Part shown: piece by piece, positions 16,816-26,053 of the stretch
Layout of the letters: the number at the start of each line of letters is the position of its first letter
Numbering within the stretch: the first letter of the stretch is position 1
Position numbers and translations under genes: made by a program
Origin: JADJPF01 sp964492845
Lineage (GTDB): Bacteria; Acidobacteriota; Blastocatellia; Chloracidobacteriales; JADJPF01
NCBI GenBank assembly: GCA_964492845.1
Contig: CAZBMZ010000002.1
Span: 248,001-312,000 of the forward strand
DNA: 64,000 bases
Direction of reading: 5' to 3'
The notes under the pieces: model-generated
Databases searched by the model: none
The model's input: only the letters and a program-made list of their open reading frames with translations
What the model was told of the DNA's origin: nothing

Positions 16816-18042
16816 ATGCACATTCCTAAAGGAAAGCCAGTCCATGAAAACCTCAAAACCTCTTATGTAAACACTACTGCTTTGCTGGCAGACCTGCAAA
16901 TTATTAGTTTTACAGGTTATTTACAGGTACTTTTTTCTTATGGAAAAGGCTATATTTTTTTAGCTGATGGAAAAATTCTAAATGCAATTGATATAAGCCC
17001 TGACCGAACTCGACAAGGGGAAGAAGCCATAGATGCCACTTTACTAAGGGCATCCTCTCCAGATGGAAAACTATCTGTTTACTCCCATTCAGAAAAAATA
17101 GTCCAAGCTATTGCAGAACGTATTGATGGAGAAGTGGTTTATCAAGCTTTATCAAGCGATTTTACAGACCTAAAAAAATTAGTAGAAAAACTTAAGCCAC
17201 AAGTAGAATCACAATTTTATATTGAAATAGAATTTAGCCCAAGTGTAGCAGGAATAATCTATATAATTGATAATACAATAGATGCAGTGCTATCTTTAGA
17301 AAACGAGTTGATAGAAGGTGAAGCATCTTATGAACGGATGCTAAGTTTATTGACAGAACAATCGGCTCTCTTTAATGTCTATCGTTGCAGAAAAATACTT
17401 TTTCTTGGTCAAGCGGCTGCTAATGTAGTTTCTTTTCCTGATGTTAATACAACACATACAGCAGATTTATCTATTGTTGCTTCTCAAGAAGAAATTATTG
17501 AAGAAAATGATTCATCCCTTGTTGAAGTTGAAGAAGTAGAAAACACTTTATCACCTGATGAGCAAGTAGAATCTGTTAATGATGATGAAAGTGTTAATGA
17601 TGAAGTACTTAATATAAATAACTTAAATAATGATGAAGAGGCCAGTAATTATCAAAAACTAATTGATATAATGACAGAAATTATTCAAATAGTAGAGAAG
17701 GTTTCTGTTTTAGTTAGTCGAGAAGCAAATTTTGCAGTTGCTTTTAGAGCAGGGCTGTTAAAAGTAACAGAACAATATCCGGTTTTTGACCCATTTGCAG
17801 AAGACTTTTCTTACCAAAATGGTAAAATTAGGCTGGCTACAGAAATTCCTGTAGAAAGTTTAATTAAAGGCTTAACAAAAGCTCTAAAATATACATTAGA
17901 TGAAATGGTAGCAGCCTCGCCTAATACGCAATTAAGAGAACGTATTGCAGGTGCATTACTTAGGTTAGAACAATTAAAGCAAGAAGAATTTGAAAACTTA
18001 GGAATTTCTCCTGCTTTAGCTGAAATAATAACTATAGATTAG
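16816..18042 (+). CDS. DUF4388-like protein with acidic linker
   Basis: This is a 408-residue cytoplasmic protein. The N-terminal 110 residues resemble DUF4388: LLADLQIISFTGYLQVLFSY is followed by GYIFLADGKILNAIDIS, the same hydrophobic-strand-plus-DGxI pattern as the upstream gene. Residues about 110-205 may be a second, diverged copy (EFSPSVAGIIYIIDNTIDAVL). A long Asp/Glu/Asn-rich stretch (about 225-275) is probably disordered. A helical C-terminal domain (about 280-408) ends in LRLEQLKQEEFENLGISPAL. I recognise nothing in that part. It lies 28 bases after the first cluster gene and 20 bases before the roadblock gene. Confidence 0.7.
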   Translation: MHIPKGKPVHENLKTSYVNTTALLADLQIISFTGYLQVLFSYGKGYIFLADGKILNAIDISPDRTRQGEEAIDATLLRASSPDGKLSVYSHSEKIVQAIAERIDGEVVYQALSSDFTDLKKLVEKLKPQVESQFYIEIEFSPSVAGIIYIIDNTIDAVLSLENELIEGEASYERMLSLLTEQSALFNVYRCRKILFLGQAAANVVSFPDVNTTHTADLSIVASQEEIIEENDSSLVEVEEVENTLSPDEQVESVNDDESVNDEVLNINNLNNDEEASNYQKLIDIMTEIIQIVEKVSVLVSREANFAVAFRAGLLKVTEQYPVFDPFAEDFSYQNGKIRLATEIPVESLIKGLTKALKYTLDEMVAASPNTQLRERIAGALLRLEQLKQEEFENLGISPALAEIITID

Positions 18043-18062
18043 TTTTAGAAAGGAAATTCAAA

Positions 18063-18551
18063 GTGGGTAAAGCACATGAAACATTTCTCCAAGATATGTT
18101 ACGTATCCAAGGAGTAAAAACTGCAGCACTAGTTAATTTTCGGGGTGAATTTCTTCTTTCTGCTGGGGTATTTACTCCTAATGCACAAATATCTAATCAA
18201 CTTGGTACTTATGTAGTACAGTTATTTGCTACAGCAGAATATGTTAGGGGACGCTCAGAAGAATTGACATTGCTTTATTCTGAAGGTAGGCTCTCAGCTT
18301 TTATAGGGTTGGATTTATTAATAGATACACCTTATGGAGCGCAAGAAGTATTTTTACTAGTTTTAAGTAGTGCAAATGTAAATCTTCCAACTTTAAGAAT
18401 GACTGTAAAAGTAGCTTTAAGCAAACTAAAATTAGATAAATCTGTGCGAGATCTAAAAATTAATGTGCGAGTTTATCCACAAAATTTACTAACTAGAGAT
18501 CGAATGGATGAAACTAGTTGGCAGTTTATTGAAGCCATTGGGCGCGGCTAG
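18063..18551 (+). CDS. Roadblock/LC7-domain protein
   Basis: This 162-residue protein starts at GTG, preceded by the Shine-Dalgarno GAAAGGAAA. The sequence FLQDMLRIQGVKTAALVNFR, followed by a GEFLLSAG strand and the later LPTLRMTVKVALSKL helix, fits a stand-alone roadblock fold (about 5-130). In other bacteria such proteins dimerise and act as GTPase-activating or scaffold partners of MglA-like GTPases. No GTPase gene lies in the window, so the partner must be elsewhere. It sits in the middle of the DUF4388 cluster with short spacers on both sides. Confidence 0.75.
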   Translation: MGKAHETFLQDMLRIQGVKTAALVNFRGEFLLSAGVFTPNAQISNQLGTYVVQLFATAEYVRGRSEELTLLYSEGRLSAFIGLDLLIDTPYGAQEVFLLVLSSANVNLPTLRMTVKVALSKLKLDKSVRDLKINVRVYPQNLLTRDRMDETSWQFIEAIGRG

Positions 18552-18594
18552 CAAATTATTTGTATAAAATCCAAGAGGGTGGGAATTAAAAATC

Positions 18595-19395
18595 ATGTCA
18601 GATGCTTTTTCTGGAAATTTATCTCAATTTAAGTTAATCGATGTTTTGCGTCTTTTACATGCTAGTAATCGTACTGGCTTACTAGAGCTTACGCATGATG
18701 ATGGTCACTTTGGAGAAATTTATTTTGTTAGTGGACAAGCTACACATGCTCTTTATGAAGAGTATATTGGTGAAGAAGCTATTTATGCACTATTTTCTTG
18801 GGTGGAAGGAACATTTCGTTTTCGTACTGGAGAAATGACTGACGAACAAACGACTATGTTAACTACTGAAGAAATTTTAGCTGAAAGTGTTACTTATGCA
18901 GCAGATTGGGAAAGTGTACGTAGGGTAATACCTTCAAGTAATACACTTTTTCAACTTTCTTCACGTCCAACAAAAGAATTTTCCTTACGTTCTGAAGATT
19001 GGGCAGTGTTACGCGAAGTAGATGGAGAAAAAAGTATTACAGAAATTGCTGGCGCGACACAATTAAGCGAACTGCAAGCTTCTCGAATTTTAGTGCGTTT
19101 ATTTGATTTGGGCTTAATTGAGACTGCTGGAGAAGCCCTTTCACAAGGCTCATCTGTTGAAACTGTGGATGAATCAGTTTTAGGGCAGGTAGAAAAAGAC
19201 TTAACTCATGCCATCGGGCCAATGGCACCTATTGTTATTGATGATTGTGCAGAAATGATGGGATATAGCCGCAGTAGTTTACCTCGTGATATGGTACCAT
19301 CATTTATAGAAAGATTAGCAGAGGAAATTCCTGATAGTGATCGCCGAGTGCGATTTCAAGAAGGTATGTTAGAAATAATGAAGCAACTCTTCTAA
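18595..19395 (+). CDS. DUF4388 (PATAN) protein with winged-helix-like middle and acidic C-terminus
   Basis: In this 266-residue protein, residues about 1-95 are the clearest DUF4388 domain in the cluster: FSGNLSQFKLIDVLRLLHAS, NRTGLLELTHDDG, EIYFVSGQATHALY and then EGTFRFRTGE. Residues about 120-180 (EDWAVLREVDGEKSITEIAG..SELQASRILVRLFDLGLIE) look like a small winged-helix often found attached to DUF4388. The C-terminal part contains LERLAEEIPDSDRRVRF-like helices of unknown role. It starts 43 bases after the roadblock gene, with GAGGGTGGG as ribosome-binding site. It is probably a protein-interaction adaptor. Confidence 0.8.
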   Translation: MSDAFSGNLSQFKLIDVLRLLHASNRTGLLELTHDDGHFGEIYFVSGQATHALYEEYIGEEAIYALFSWVEGTFRFRTGEMTDEQTTMLTTEEILAESVTYAADWESVRRVIPSSNTLFQLSSRPTKEFSLRSEDWAVLREVDGEKSITEIAGATQLSELQASRILVRLFDLGLIETAGEALSQGSSVETVDESVLGQVEKDLTHAIGPMAPIVIDDCAEMMGYSRSSLPRDMVPSFIERLAEEIPDSDRRVRFQEGMLEIMKQLF

Positions 19396-19425
19396 AATAA
19401 AGCAATACTTTTTAAGTAAAACAAT

Positions 19426-19457
19426 CTTTATAAAACTTTATTTAGAGTTTTATAAAG
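19426..19457 (+). terminator. Possible terminator or mRNA hairpin inside the cluster
   Basis: A perfect 12-bp inverted repeat, CTTTATAAAACT with AGTTTTATAAAG, surrounds an 8-nt loop. It lies 30 bp after the last DUF4388 gene. It is A/T-rich and not followed by a clear T-run, so it may only slow or partly end transcription before the Cache-HAMP gene. Confidence 0.4.
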
Positions 19458-19545
19458 AGGCTTTCCTGCTATTATTTCTACAATTTCTTAATTTAAGGGG
19501 GCAGCATTTTCCTAACTAGTTTTTAGTGATTTTGCTGAAAAAAAC

Positions 19546-20790
19546 ATGAAATTAATGATTAAACAAAAATTAATGATCTTTTCTGCACTACTAGTATTTA
19601 TTCCTTTGCTCTTTTCTGCACTAATCATTGTTTACATTGTTAAAAGCAATATTGACGATCAATCAGCACAATCAATGGAAAAAGATGCTCGTGTTGCTGA
19701 ACAGCTTTATAAAAATCGAGAATTATTAATTATTCAAGTTGTACAAAATTCTGCTATTGTTTCTGGTGGATTGCTTGAACTAGCTCAAGCACCAGCAAGT
19801 GAGCCTAGTGGGGCAACAAAAAAAGTTCAAGGAGAAGGTCTTAAAAAATTAAATGATTCTCTAGCTATTGCTCAACAATCTGGAAATATTGATTTTATTG
19901 TAGTTACAGACACAAAAGGCAATATAATTGCACGTCAACCAGAAGGCGAGGTTACAGGTTCAATAGCAGATAATCCATTAATAGTTGCAGTACAAAACTC
20001 TGTTATTGCTAATCGAACAAATGCTCAATCTAGTTCAATTAAAGAGTCTGGAGAAAAAATAAAGCTATTAGGTGGAGACAAATTAGCTCAACAAGCAGAA
20101 ATAAAAGCTGAAGGGCGTACAATTTCAGAAGGTTTAGTAATAGAAGCTGCTGCACCAGTTATTAATGTTAGCGGTAAAGCAGTAGGAATAGTTTTAGCTG
20201 GTGTACTGATTAACAATGCTCCTCAAGATAGAGCTATCATTGAAGATATTAAAAATAAGCTATACCCATCACTACGTAATGATTCTGGAGCCTCTGTTAC
20301 ATTAAATGATGTAATAGTTTCAACAAATATGCCTATTCAGCAAAATGGTGCTATAGGCAAACGTACAACTATTGCTGTAAGTGATGTACCAAAAGCAAGT
20401 TCAGAGACTTTTAATAATGAGGCTTATAAAAGTGCTTATGTACCAATAAAAGATATTAGTAATCAAGTAATTGGTAGAATTGGAGTTCAAGTTAAACAAA
20501 GTTGGTTTAATGCAGTCTTAAATAAAGTTTTGTTGATCATTGTATTAATAGTTTTAGTCTTTATTTTAGGTGCAATTGGATTTGCTATTTATGCAGCACA
20601 AAAACTTACTCAACCAATAATGGAACTAACTGAAGCCTCTAATAATATTAGCTTAGGAAAATTAGATGAAAGTATTCAAATTAAGAGTGATGATGAGATA
20701 GGACAATTAGCAGAAGCTTTAGAACGTATGAGAATTAGCTTAAAACAAGCTTTAGACAGATTGCGTACACGTCGCGCCGCACAACAATAA
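19546..20790 (+). CDS. Membrane sensor with extracytoplasmic Cache-like domain and terminal HAMP
   Basis: This 414-residue protein has a first transmembrane helix at about 10-32 and a second at about 326-350. Between them is an extracytoplasmic domain of about 290 residues resembling Cache sensors (IDFIVVTDTKGNIIARQPEG; VIGRIGVQVKQSWF). A HAMP domain follows (about 350-403; QPIMELTEASNNISLGKLDE and EIGQLAEALERM). The protein then stops, with no methyl-accepting, kinase or cyclase output domain. It may pass its signal through protein contact to the DUF4388/roadblock proteins upstream. It could also be a chemoreceptor that lost its output domain, but no remnant is visible downstream. Confidence 0.85.
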   Translation: MKLMIKQKLMIFSALLVFIPLLFSALIIVYIVKSNIDDQSAQSMEKDARVAEQLYKNRELLIIQVVQNSAIVSGGLLELAQAPASEPSGATKKVQGEGLKKLNDSLAIAQQSGNIDFIVVTDTKGNIIARQPEGEVTGSIADNPLIVAVQNSVIANRTNAQSSSIKESGEKIKLLGGDKLAQQAEIKAEGRTISEGLVIEAAAPVINVSGKAVGIVLAGVLINNAPQDRAIIEDIKNKLYPSLRNDSGASVTLNDVIVSTNMPIQQNGAIGKRTTIAVSDVPKASSETFNNEAYKSAYVPIKDISNQVIGRIGVQVKQSWFNAVLNKVLLIIVLIVLVFILGAIGFAIYAAQKLTQPIMELTEASNNISLGKLDESIQIKSDDEIGQLAEALERMRISLKQALDRLRTRRAAQQ

Positions 20791-20877
20791 ATTTTATCTA
20801 TAAAAATAATTTAACTAATTTCTTTATTAATAAATGTGTTCTATATTTATTAATAAATTTTATTTTTTGGTAGGCTT

Positions 20878-22521
20878 ATGAGTAGTCAAGATTCTCGTAG
20901 AGGTAAAGGATTTCCTTTTTTAGGGTTAAGCGATATTCAAGCTGACTCTTATCTAGATGAATCTGTCAATGCTCCTACTAGTAAACTAGATAATATTCCT
21001 CTAAGACTTTCTGAATATTTAGCTGGTAAAGACTCGGAAATGGACGATTTGCCTTTGCTAGAAGAAAATGATGTAAGTATTAATACAACTTACCAAAACC
21101 AAAATTTAGCACTAGAAGAAATCCAAGAATTAGAACAAATAGAAGAAATGTCAGTTACAGTTACAGACTCTGACAAATCCATAAACTTAGAACTAGAAGA
21201 ACTCCCAGAACTTATAGAACAACCTGAATTTGTAACTAGTAGTGAGGCGCAAACCAACCAATTCCAAAATTTACAATTAGAGGAACTACCTTTAATTGAA
21301 CAACCTCAAAACTCTATTATTGAAGAAACTGCTCAAATTCAAGAAAACTTCTTAAATACAGAAATTCTTCAATCAGTTTTTGAAAAAGAAACTGTAAATG
21401 CTTCTTATCAAAGAGAAAAACTAGAAGAAGAATTTTCTTTACCAAATAATTCAACTAATTTTGAGGATGAATCACAACAAACAGGGCCAGTTTTTGAAGT
21501 AACATTTGATCCTAACTCTTCTACAGGCAGATTTGAAAAAGATAGTCTGCTAAAAGAACAATTAGAAAGTGTTGATTTTTATATTGAACAAGGTTTTTTA
21601 GATGTTGCTTTTAATACTTTAGAAAGATTAGAAGTACTTTTTCCTAATCATCCGCTTATTTCAGAACGCTTAGAAAAAATGGCAAGCCTTGAAATAGCCC
21701 ATACTAATTCTGGTATTGCAATACCTACAATTAGCCAAATTTCCACTGTCAAAGAAACTTTGCCACCCCCTGATCAAGATGTAATGAATGAAAATATGTT
21801 TCGTGTTCCCAGTACAGCAGAATTACCAGGTTTAGCAGACTTAAGCACACAAGAAGAAACAGAAATGGACTTTAATAGTTTGATATTAAATAATACTTCA
21901 GATACTAGACCTAATATAAATGATGATGATGAGAAAAAGTATGTTTCTACTACTTCAAATGTTATGTTTGAAGACATACCAGCAGAACTTTATCAAACTA
22001 TTACAGATGAAATTGAAACAGAGTCGGATAATGTATTAAACCAAATGGATGATGCTGCTGCCGAAATAGCAGCAGTGCAACATGGGCTAAAATCCTTAAT
22101 TGATGAAGAAGATGAAGCTGCTTTAGATGAAAATTTAGATGAAGAATTTTCAGGCCGGTTTAATGTTGGGCAAGCTTATTTAGACATAGAACTCTATGAT
22201 GATGCAGTTGAAGAGTTTCAAGCTGCTTATCGCATTATTCAAGATTTAGGAGCGCATCCTAAGACTTTTCAATGTTGTATGTTATTAGGGCGTTGTTTTA
22301 GATTAAAAGAAATGCCCCGTCCTGCCTTAATTTGGTTACGTAAAGCCTTAGATACCAAAAAATACCAACCTAATGAGCAGGTAGAGCTACTTTATGAAAT
22401 AGCTAATGTTCATGAAGAATTAGGAGAACAGAAAAAAGCTTTAACTGTTTATCAGGAAATAGCTAAACTTTCTCCAAATTATCAAGATGTAACAGAAAAA
22501 ATAATTAAACTTTACTCATAA
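20878..22521 (+). CDS. Acidic TPR protein of the DUF4388 cluster
   Basis: In this 547-residue protein, residues 1-210 are acidic, low in complexity and probably disordered. They contain repeated short segments of the type LEELP-x-LIEQP. A first helical hairpin (about 230-265, LESVDFYIEQGFLDVAFNTLERL) resembles a TPR unit. A C-terminal TPR array (about 420-545) includes FNVGQAYLDIELYDDAVEEFQAAY and LLYEIANVHEELGEQKKALTVYQEI. It ends the cluster and overlaps the convergent permease gene by 10 bp. The layout suits a scaffold that gathers partners through short linear motifs; the function is unknown. Confidence 0.75.
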   Translation: MSSQDSRRGKGFPFLGLSDIQADSYLDESVNAPTSKLDNIPLRLSEYLAGKDSEMDDLPLLEENDVSINTTYQNQNLALEEIQELEQIEEMSVTVTDSDKSINLELEELPELIEQPEFVTSSEAQTNQFQNLQLEELPLIEQPQNSIIEETAQIQENFLNTEILQSVFEKETVNASYQREKLEEEFSLPNNSTNFEDESQQTGPVFEVTFDPNSSTGRFEKDSLLKEQLESVDFYIEQGFLDVAFNTLERLEVLFPNHPLISERLEKMASLEIAHTNSGIAIPTISQISTVKETLPPPDQDVMNENMFRVPSTAELPGLADLSTQEETEMDFNSLILNNTSDTRPNINDDDEKKYVSTTSNVMFEDIPAELYQTITDEIETESDNVLNQMDDAAAEIAAVQHGLKSLIDEEDEAALDENLDEEFSGRFNVGQAYLDIELYDDAVEEFQAAYRIIQDLGAHPKTFQCCMLLGRCFRLKEMPRPALIWLRKALDTKKYQPNEQVELLYEIANVHEELGEQKKALTVYQEIAKLSPNYQDVTEKIIKLYS

Positions 22522-23753
22522 CGTAGAGCCTCAACAGGATCAATATAGGCTGCCTTTATCGCAGGCCATAACCCAAAAACTAAACCTATTACAACAGACA
22601 AAGAAAACCCTAACACCATTGCATAAAGCGGAACATAGGAAGGTAGATTAGGCAAAGCAAAGTTAATAATAATGCTAACAATTTGTCCTAAAATAATTCC
22701 CATAACACCGCCTAAACCAGTCAACATCATTGCTTCTACTAGAAATTGAATAATGATATTACGACGACGTGCGCCTATTGCCCGACGAATGCCTATTTCG
22801 CGGGTTCGTTCGGTAACAGACACTAACATAATGTTCATTACACCTACACCACCTACAAGCAAGCCAAAAGCTGAAATTGGCCCAACAATTAATGCCATTA
22901 CTGCTGTAATTGATTGAAATTGTTCGATTATTGAAGTTGAAGTATTAATCTCAAAATTATCTGGAGCATTGATTGGGACTTTTCGGCGACGGCGCATAAG
23001 TTCTGTAATTTCATCCTTCATTTTTTCAAACTGTCCTTCTTTAGAACGAGCCGAAACTACATGATCTTCTAGGCTTGGATAATAGACCCAAAATACATTA
23101 TAAGGAATTAATACAAGGCTATCCTCAAAACGATCATTACCAAAGCCACTTTTGGTTTTTTCCATTACTCCAATTACTCTAAATTTATTGCCACCAATTT
23201 CTATTTCTTTATCTAAAGGATCTATATTAGGGAATAAAGCCGTGGTAATAGTATCTCCAATTATACAAACTTGAGCGCGGCGGCTATCCTCTGCTTCAGT
23301 AAAAAAGCGGCCTTCTTTTAAGAGATAACCACGTGATTCTAAATAAGTTGACCAAACACCTCGAACATTAGGTTGTTGCACTTGTTGGGAACGATATTTT
23401 ACTACTGGAGGAAGCCCTTTAGGAATTATAGAGGCAGAAGCAGCATAAATACTTGGTAACTGTTGAATTGCTCGACCATCTTCTTTGTTTAAAGGTTTTC
23501 TTTTGCGTTCTTCTTCAGAGCGATCACCAAATTGGGGGCCAAACTTAAAACGTGCAACATAAACTGTATTAGTTCCAAACTCTTCTACGATTTCTGCAAC
23601 TCTTTTATTCATACCAGTTAGAATAGAAGAAACAGCAATAACTGTAGTTGTTCCAACGATTATTCCTAAAATTGTTAGTGCAGAGCGGAATTTATGGCTA
23701 AGTAAAGTAGAAATAGCTAATTTAAGGATTTCAATAAGTTCAAAGCTTCTCAT
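22512..23753 (-). CDS. MacB/FtsX-type ABC transporter permease (second of a pair)
   Basis: This 413-residue inner-membrane protein has one helix at about 20-42, then a large periplasmic MacB-PCD-like domain (about 45-270). Three helices follow in a C-terminal FtsX domain, with the conserved MLVSVTERTREIGIRRAIGA loop that contacts the ATPase. Such permeases work in lipoprotein transport, peptide or antibiotic efflux, or envelope signalling rather than classical uptake. It is 27 bp downstream of a paralogous permease on the same strand, and no ATP-binding subunit is adjacent. The pair may form a heterodimer using an ATPase encoded elsewhere. Its 3' end overlaps the convergent TPR gene by 10 bp. 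Confidence 0.88.
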   Translation of the reverse strand: MRSFELIEILKLAISTLLSHKFRSALTILGIIVGTTTVIAVSSILTGMNKRVAEIVEEFGTNTVYVARFKFGPQFGDRSEEERKRKPLNKEDGRAIQQLPSIYAASASIIPKGLPPVVKYRSQQVQQPNVRGVWSTYLESRGYLLKEGRFFTEAEDSRRAQVCIIGDTITTALFPNIDPLDKEIEIGGNKFRVIGVMEKTKSGFGNDRFEDSLVLIPYNVFWVYYPSLEDHVVSARSKEGQFEKMKDEITELMRRRRKVPINAPDNFEINTSTSIIEQFQSITAVMALIVGPISAFGLLVGGVGVMNIMLVSVTERTREIGIRRAIGARRRNIIIQFLVEAMMLTGLGGVMGIILGQIVSIIINFALPNLPSYVPLYAMVLGFSLSVVIGLVFGLWPAIKAAYIDPVEALRYE

Positions 23754-23780
23754 ATTTTATATTAAAAGATGGTTAAAAAG

Positions 23781-25001
23781 TTATTCTTGTCTTAAAGCAA
23801 CTATTGGGCTAAGTTTTGCAGCTTGCCAAGCTGGGTAGATACCAAAAATTACTCCTACTGCGGTTGACATAGAAATTGCCATTATTACAGCAGAAATTGG
23901 CATAGACATAGGTAAAGGGACGATCAAAGGAATTATTTTTGTTAAGGCATAAGCTACAGCAAGCCCAAGTAACCCTCCAGCCGCAGACATCAATATTGAT
24001 TCAACTAAAAACTGCCATAAAATATCTCGTCGTCTTGCTCCAAGAGATTTTCTGACTCCTATTTCCCTTGTTCGTTCAGTAACAGACACTAGCATAATAT
24101 TCATAATTACAATGCCACCAACAACCAAAGAAATTGCAGCAATACCTACAGCAACGCTAGCTAGTACGCCTGTAAGTTGAGTAAAAAGATCTCGAAAAGC
24201 ATCTGCCGAACGCATACCAAAATCATCTGGATCATTAAATTTTAAATGATGACGTGTTCTTAAAATTTGACGTGCCTGGTCTTGAGCTTGTTCAAGTGGG
24301 ACATTTGCAAAAGCACGGATATGTATATGAATAGATTGACGTGTACCGTAAATTTTTTGAAATGTAGAAATAGGGATAATTACATAAATATCTTGTGGTT
24401 GACCAAAAGCAGAGCCTATTTCTTTGGCTACACCTATAATTTGAAATGGCAAACCATTAATTTTAATTTCTTTACCTAAAGGATCTAAATTAGCGTAAAG
24501 TTTTTTCGCAATATCTGAGCCAATAAAACAGACATTACGCCGATGTTCTTCATCAATTGCACTAATATATCGGCCTGTTTCTACTTGTTTAGTATCAATA
24601 TAGGCCATATTAAAAGTTGCTCCCATCAAACCAACACCTTTAAGAAATAGGTTGTTGTATTTTACTTCTGCTCCTCCATAGACCATTGCTCCAACATCTT
24701 CGGCCTTGGTTACACCTTCTTTTATTGCCTTCATATCAGCTAAATCAATGTCTTTATTGCGCTTTACAGCTTCTAGATAGGACTTAAAATCTGTAAGTAT
24801 TCCGAATTTATCAATTACGAAAGTATTTGATCCTAGGTCTTCTACTTTAGTTGCAACATAGATAGTAGCACCTTCAATAATAGACATTACTGCTACAACT
24901 GCTACAACACCGATAATAATTCCAATTAATGTTAAGAAAGTACGTAGTTTATGTGCTTTTAACGAACCAGCAGCCATTCGCACTGCTTCCCAAAAGTGCA
25001 T
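23781..25001 (-). CDS. MacB/FtsX-type ABC transporter permease (first of a pair)
   Basis: This 406-residue paralogue of the downstream permease has the same layout: helix at about 20-42, periplasmic MacB-PCD-like domain, and C-terminal FtsX domain. The ATPase-contact loop is IMLVSVTERTREIGVRKSLGARRRD. The periplasmic domains of the two proteins are clearly different in sequence, which argues for a heterodimer rather than a recent duplication. The nearest gene upstream is a TPR protein 158 bp away on the same strand. The function is export or mechanotransmission of unknown specificity. Confidence 0.88.
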   Translation of the reverse strand: MHFWEAVRMAAGSLKAHKLRTFLTLIGIIIGVVAVVAVMSIIEGATIYVATKVEDLGSNTFVIDKFGILTDFKSYLEAVKRNKDIDLADMKAIKEGVTKAEDVGAMVYGGAEVKYNNLFLKGVGLMGATFNMAYIDTKQVETGRYISAIDEEHRRNVCFIGSDIAKKLYANLDPLGKEIKINGLPFQIIGVAKEIGSAFGQPQDIYVIIPISTFQKIYGTRQSIHIHIRAFANVPLEQAQDQARQILRTRHHLKFNDPDDFGMRSADAFRDLFTQLTGVLASVAVGIAAISLVVGGIVIMNIMLVSVTERTREIGVRKSLGARRRDILWQFLVESILMSAAGGLLGLAVAYALTKIIPLIVPLPMSMPISAVIMAISMSTAVGVIFGIYPAWQAAKLSPIVALRQE

Positions 25002-25049
25002 ATTATTTTTCCTATAAATATATAGATTAAAAAGAAATTTATTGTTTGA

Positions 25050-25098
25050 GTTGCGAAGCTTAACGCGACTGTTAAAAGCAAAGTTCCGACACTTGTCG
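25050..25098. repeat. Tandem hairpins upstream of the permease pair
   Basis: GTTGCG/CGCGAC (25050-25069, one G-T pair, 8-nt loop) and CGACA/TGTCG (25087-25098, tiny loop) lie in the 158-bp gap between the TPR gene and the first permease. They share a GTCGC-like core and are much more GC-rich than their surroundings. They could be a terminator of the TPR gene or a degenerate interspersed repeat. They are not copies of the 8669/12419 element. Confidence 0.35.
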
Positions 25099-25159
25099 CT
25101 TTTCTAAGAGCTAGTTAAGATTATTTATAAAACTGCCTAAGTTAATATAAATAAACAAA

Positions 25160-25933
25160 TTACTTCAAATGTTTTTTTAATTCTATTGCCAAGTATTTAT
25201 CTAATTTTTGTAAGAGTTCATACTGTTGTTTTACTTTATCCTTATCCTTAAGTTTGACATAAATTAATCCAAGCTGATATTGTGCAATTACATAGTCAGG
25301 CTTTAATTCTAAGGCTTTGTTACAGGCTTCTAATGCTTCTTTGTACTTATCAATATAAAAATAATCTACAGAAAGTTGATAATAAGCATCTGAATAATCA
25401 GGCTTTAATGCAATAGCCTGCTTAAATAACTCTACAGCATCTTTATAGCGGCTAAGTACGTCATAGCATATACCTAATCTAAAAAAAATAATTGGATCTT
25501 TAGGGTCTAGCTTTATAGCTTCTTCATAAGCTTCACTAGCCTCTTTGTACATTCTTAATTCATCATAAGAGGCTCCTAAAGTTTTATAAGCAGATGCGTA
25601 AGTTGGTTTTAGAATGGTAGCTTTTTTTAGTACAGGAACAGCTTGTTCAAAAAGACCTTCTTGATAGTAAGATGTGCCAAGGTTGTAGTGTACTTCTGCT
25701 AAAGTTGGGTTTAGAGCAATAGATTTCTTAAAAGTTTCTATAGCTTCTTTGTAATAGCCAGACAAATGATAAGCCATACCTAAATCATTTTGTGCTAAAG
25801 CATCTTGAGGGTTATTGCGAACGGCTTGTTTTGCTGTTTCTATTCTGCTATCTGCTCCATCTTGCGCTAGGTTTGTTTGAGCAGATAAAGCAAACACTAA
25901 CAAAAATAAAAATATCAAACGTTTTGTAAACAT
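25160..25933 (-). CDS. Exported TPR-repeat protein
   Basis: This 257-residue protein has a signal peptide (about 1-23, ending QTNLAQ). About six canonical 34-residue TPR units follow (for example ALAQNDLGMAYHLSGYYKEA, then LAEVHYNLGTSYYQEGLFEQ), each ending in a helix with L-x-P. The C-terminus is a lysine-rich helix. It should lie in the periplasm or be a surface scaffold. It precedes the two permease genes on the same strand, but the 158-bp gap with hairpins suggests a separate or partly separate transcript. It is divergent from queA across 120 bp. Confidence 0.82.
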   Translation of the reverse strand: MFTKRLIFLFLLVFALSAQTNLAQDGADSRIETAKQAVRNNPQDALAQNDLGMAYHLSGYYKEAIETFKKSIALNPTLAEVHYNLGTSYYQEGLFEQAVPVLKKATILKPTYASAYKTLGASYDELRMYKEASEAYEEAIKLDPKDPIIFFRLGICYDVLSRYKDAVELFKQAIALKPDYSDAYYQLSVDYFYIDKYKEALEACNKALELKPDYVIAQYQLGLIYVKLKDKDKVKQQYELLQKLDKYLAIELKKHLK

Positions 25934-26053
25934 AGCTATTTCCCTTCGACTTAAACCAAGTGAGTCTTAATACAAATAACAAACATAATAATTTAAGATA
26001 GTGGAAATATATAGGAATTTTAATAATTTTATGTAAACGAGCTATATTAAAAA

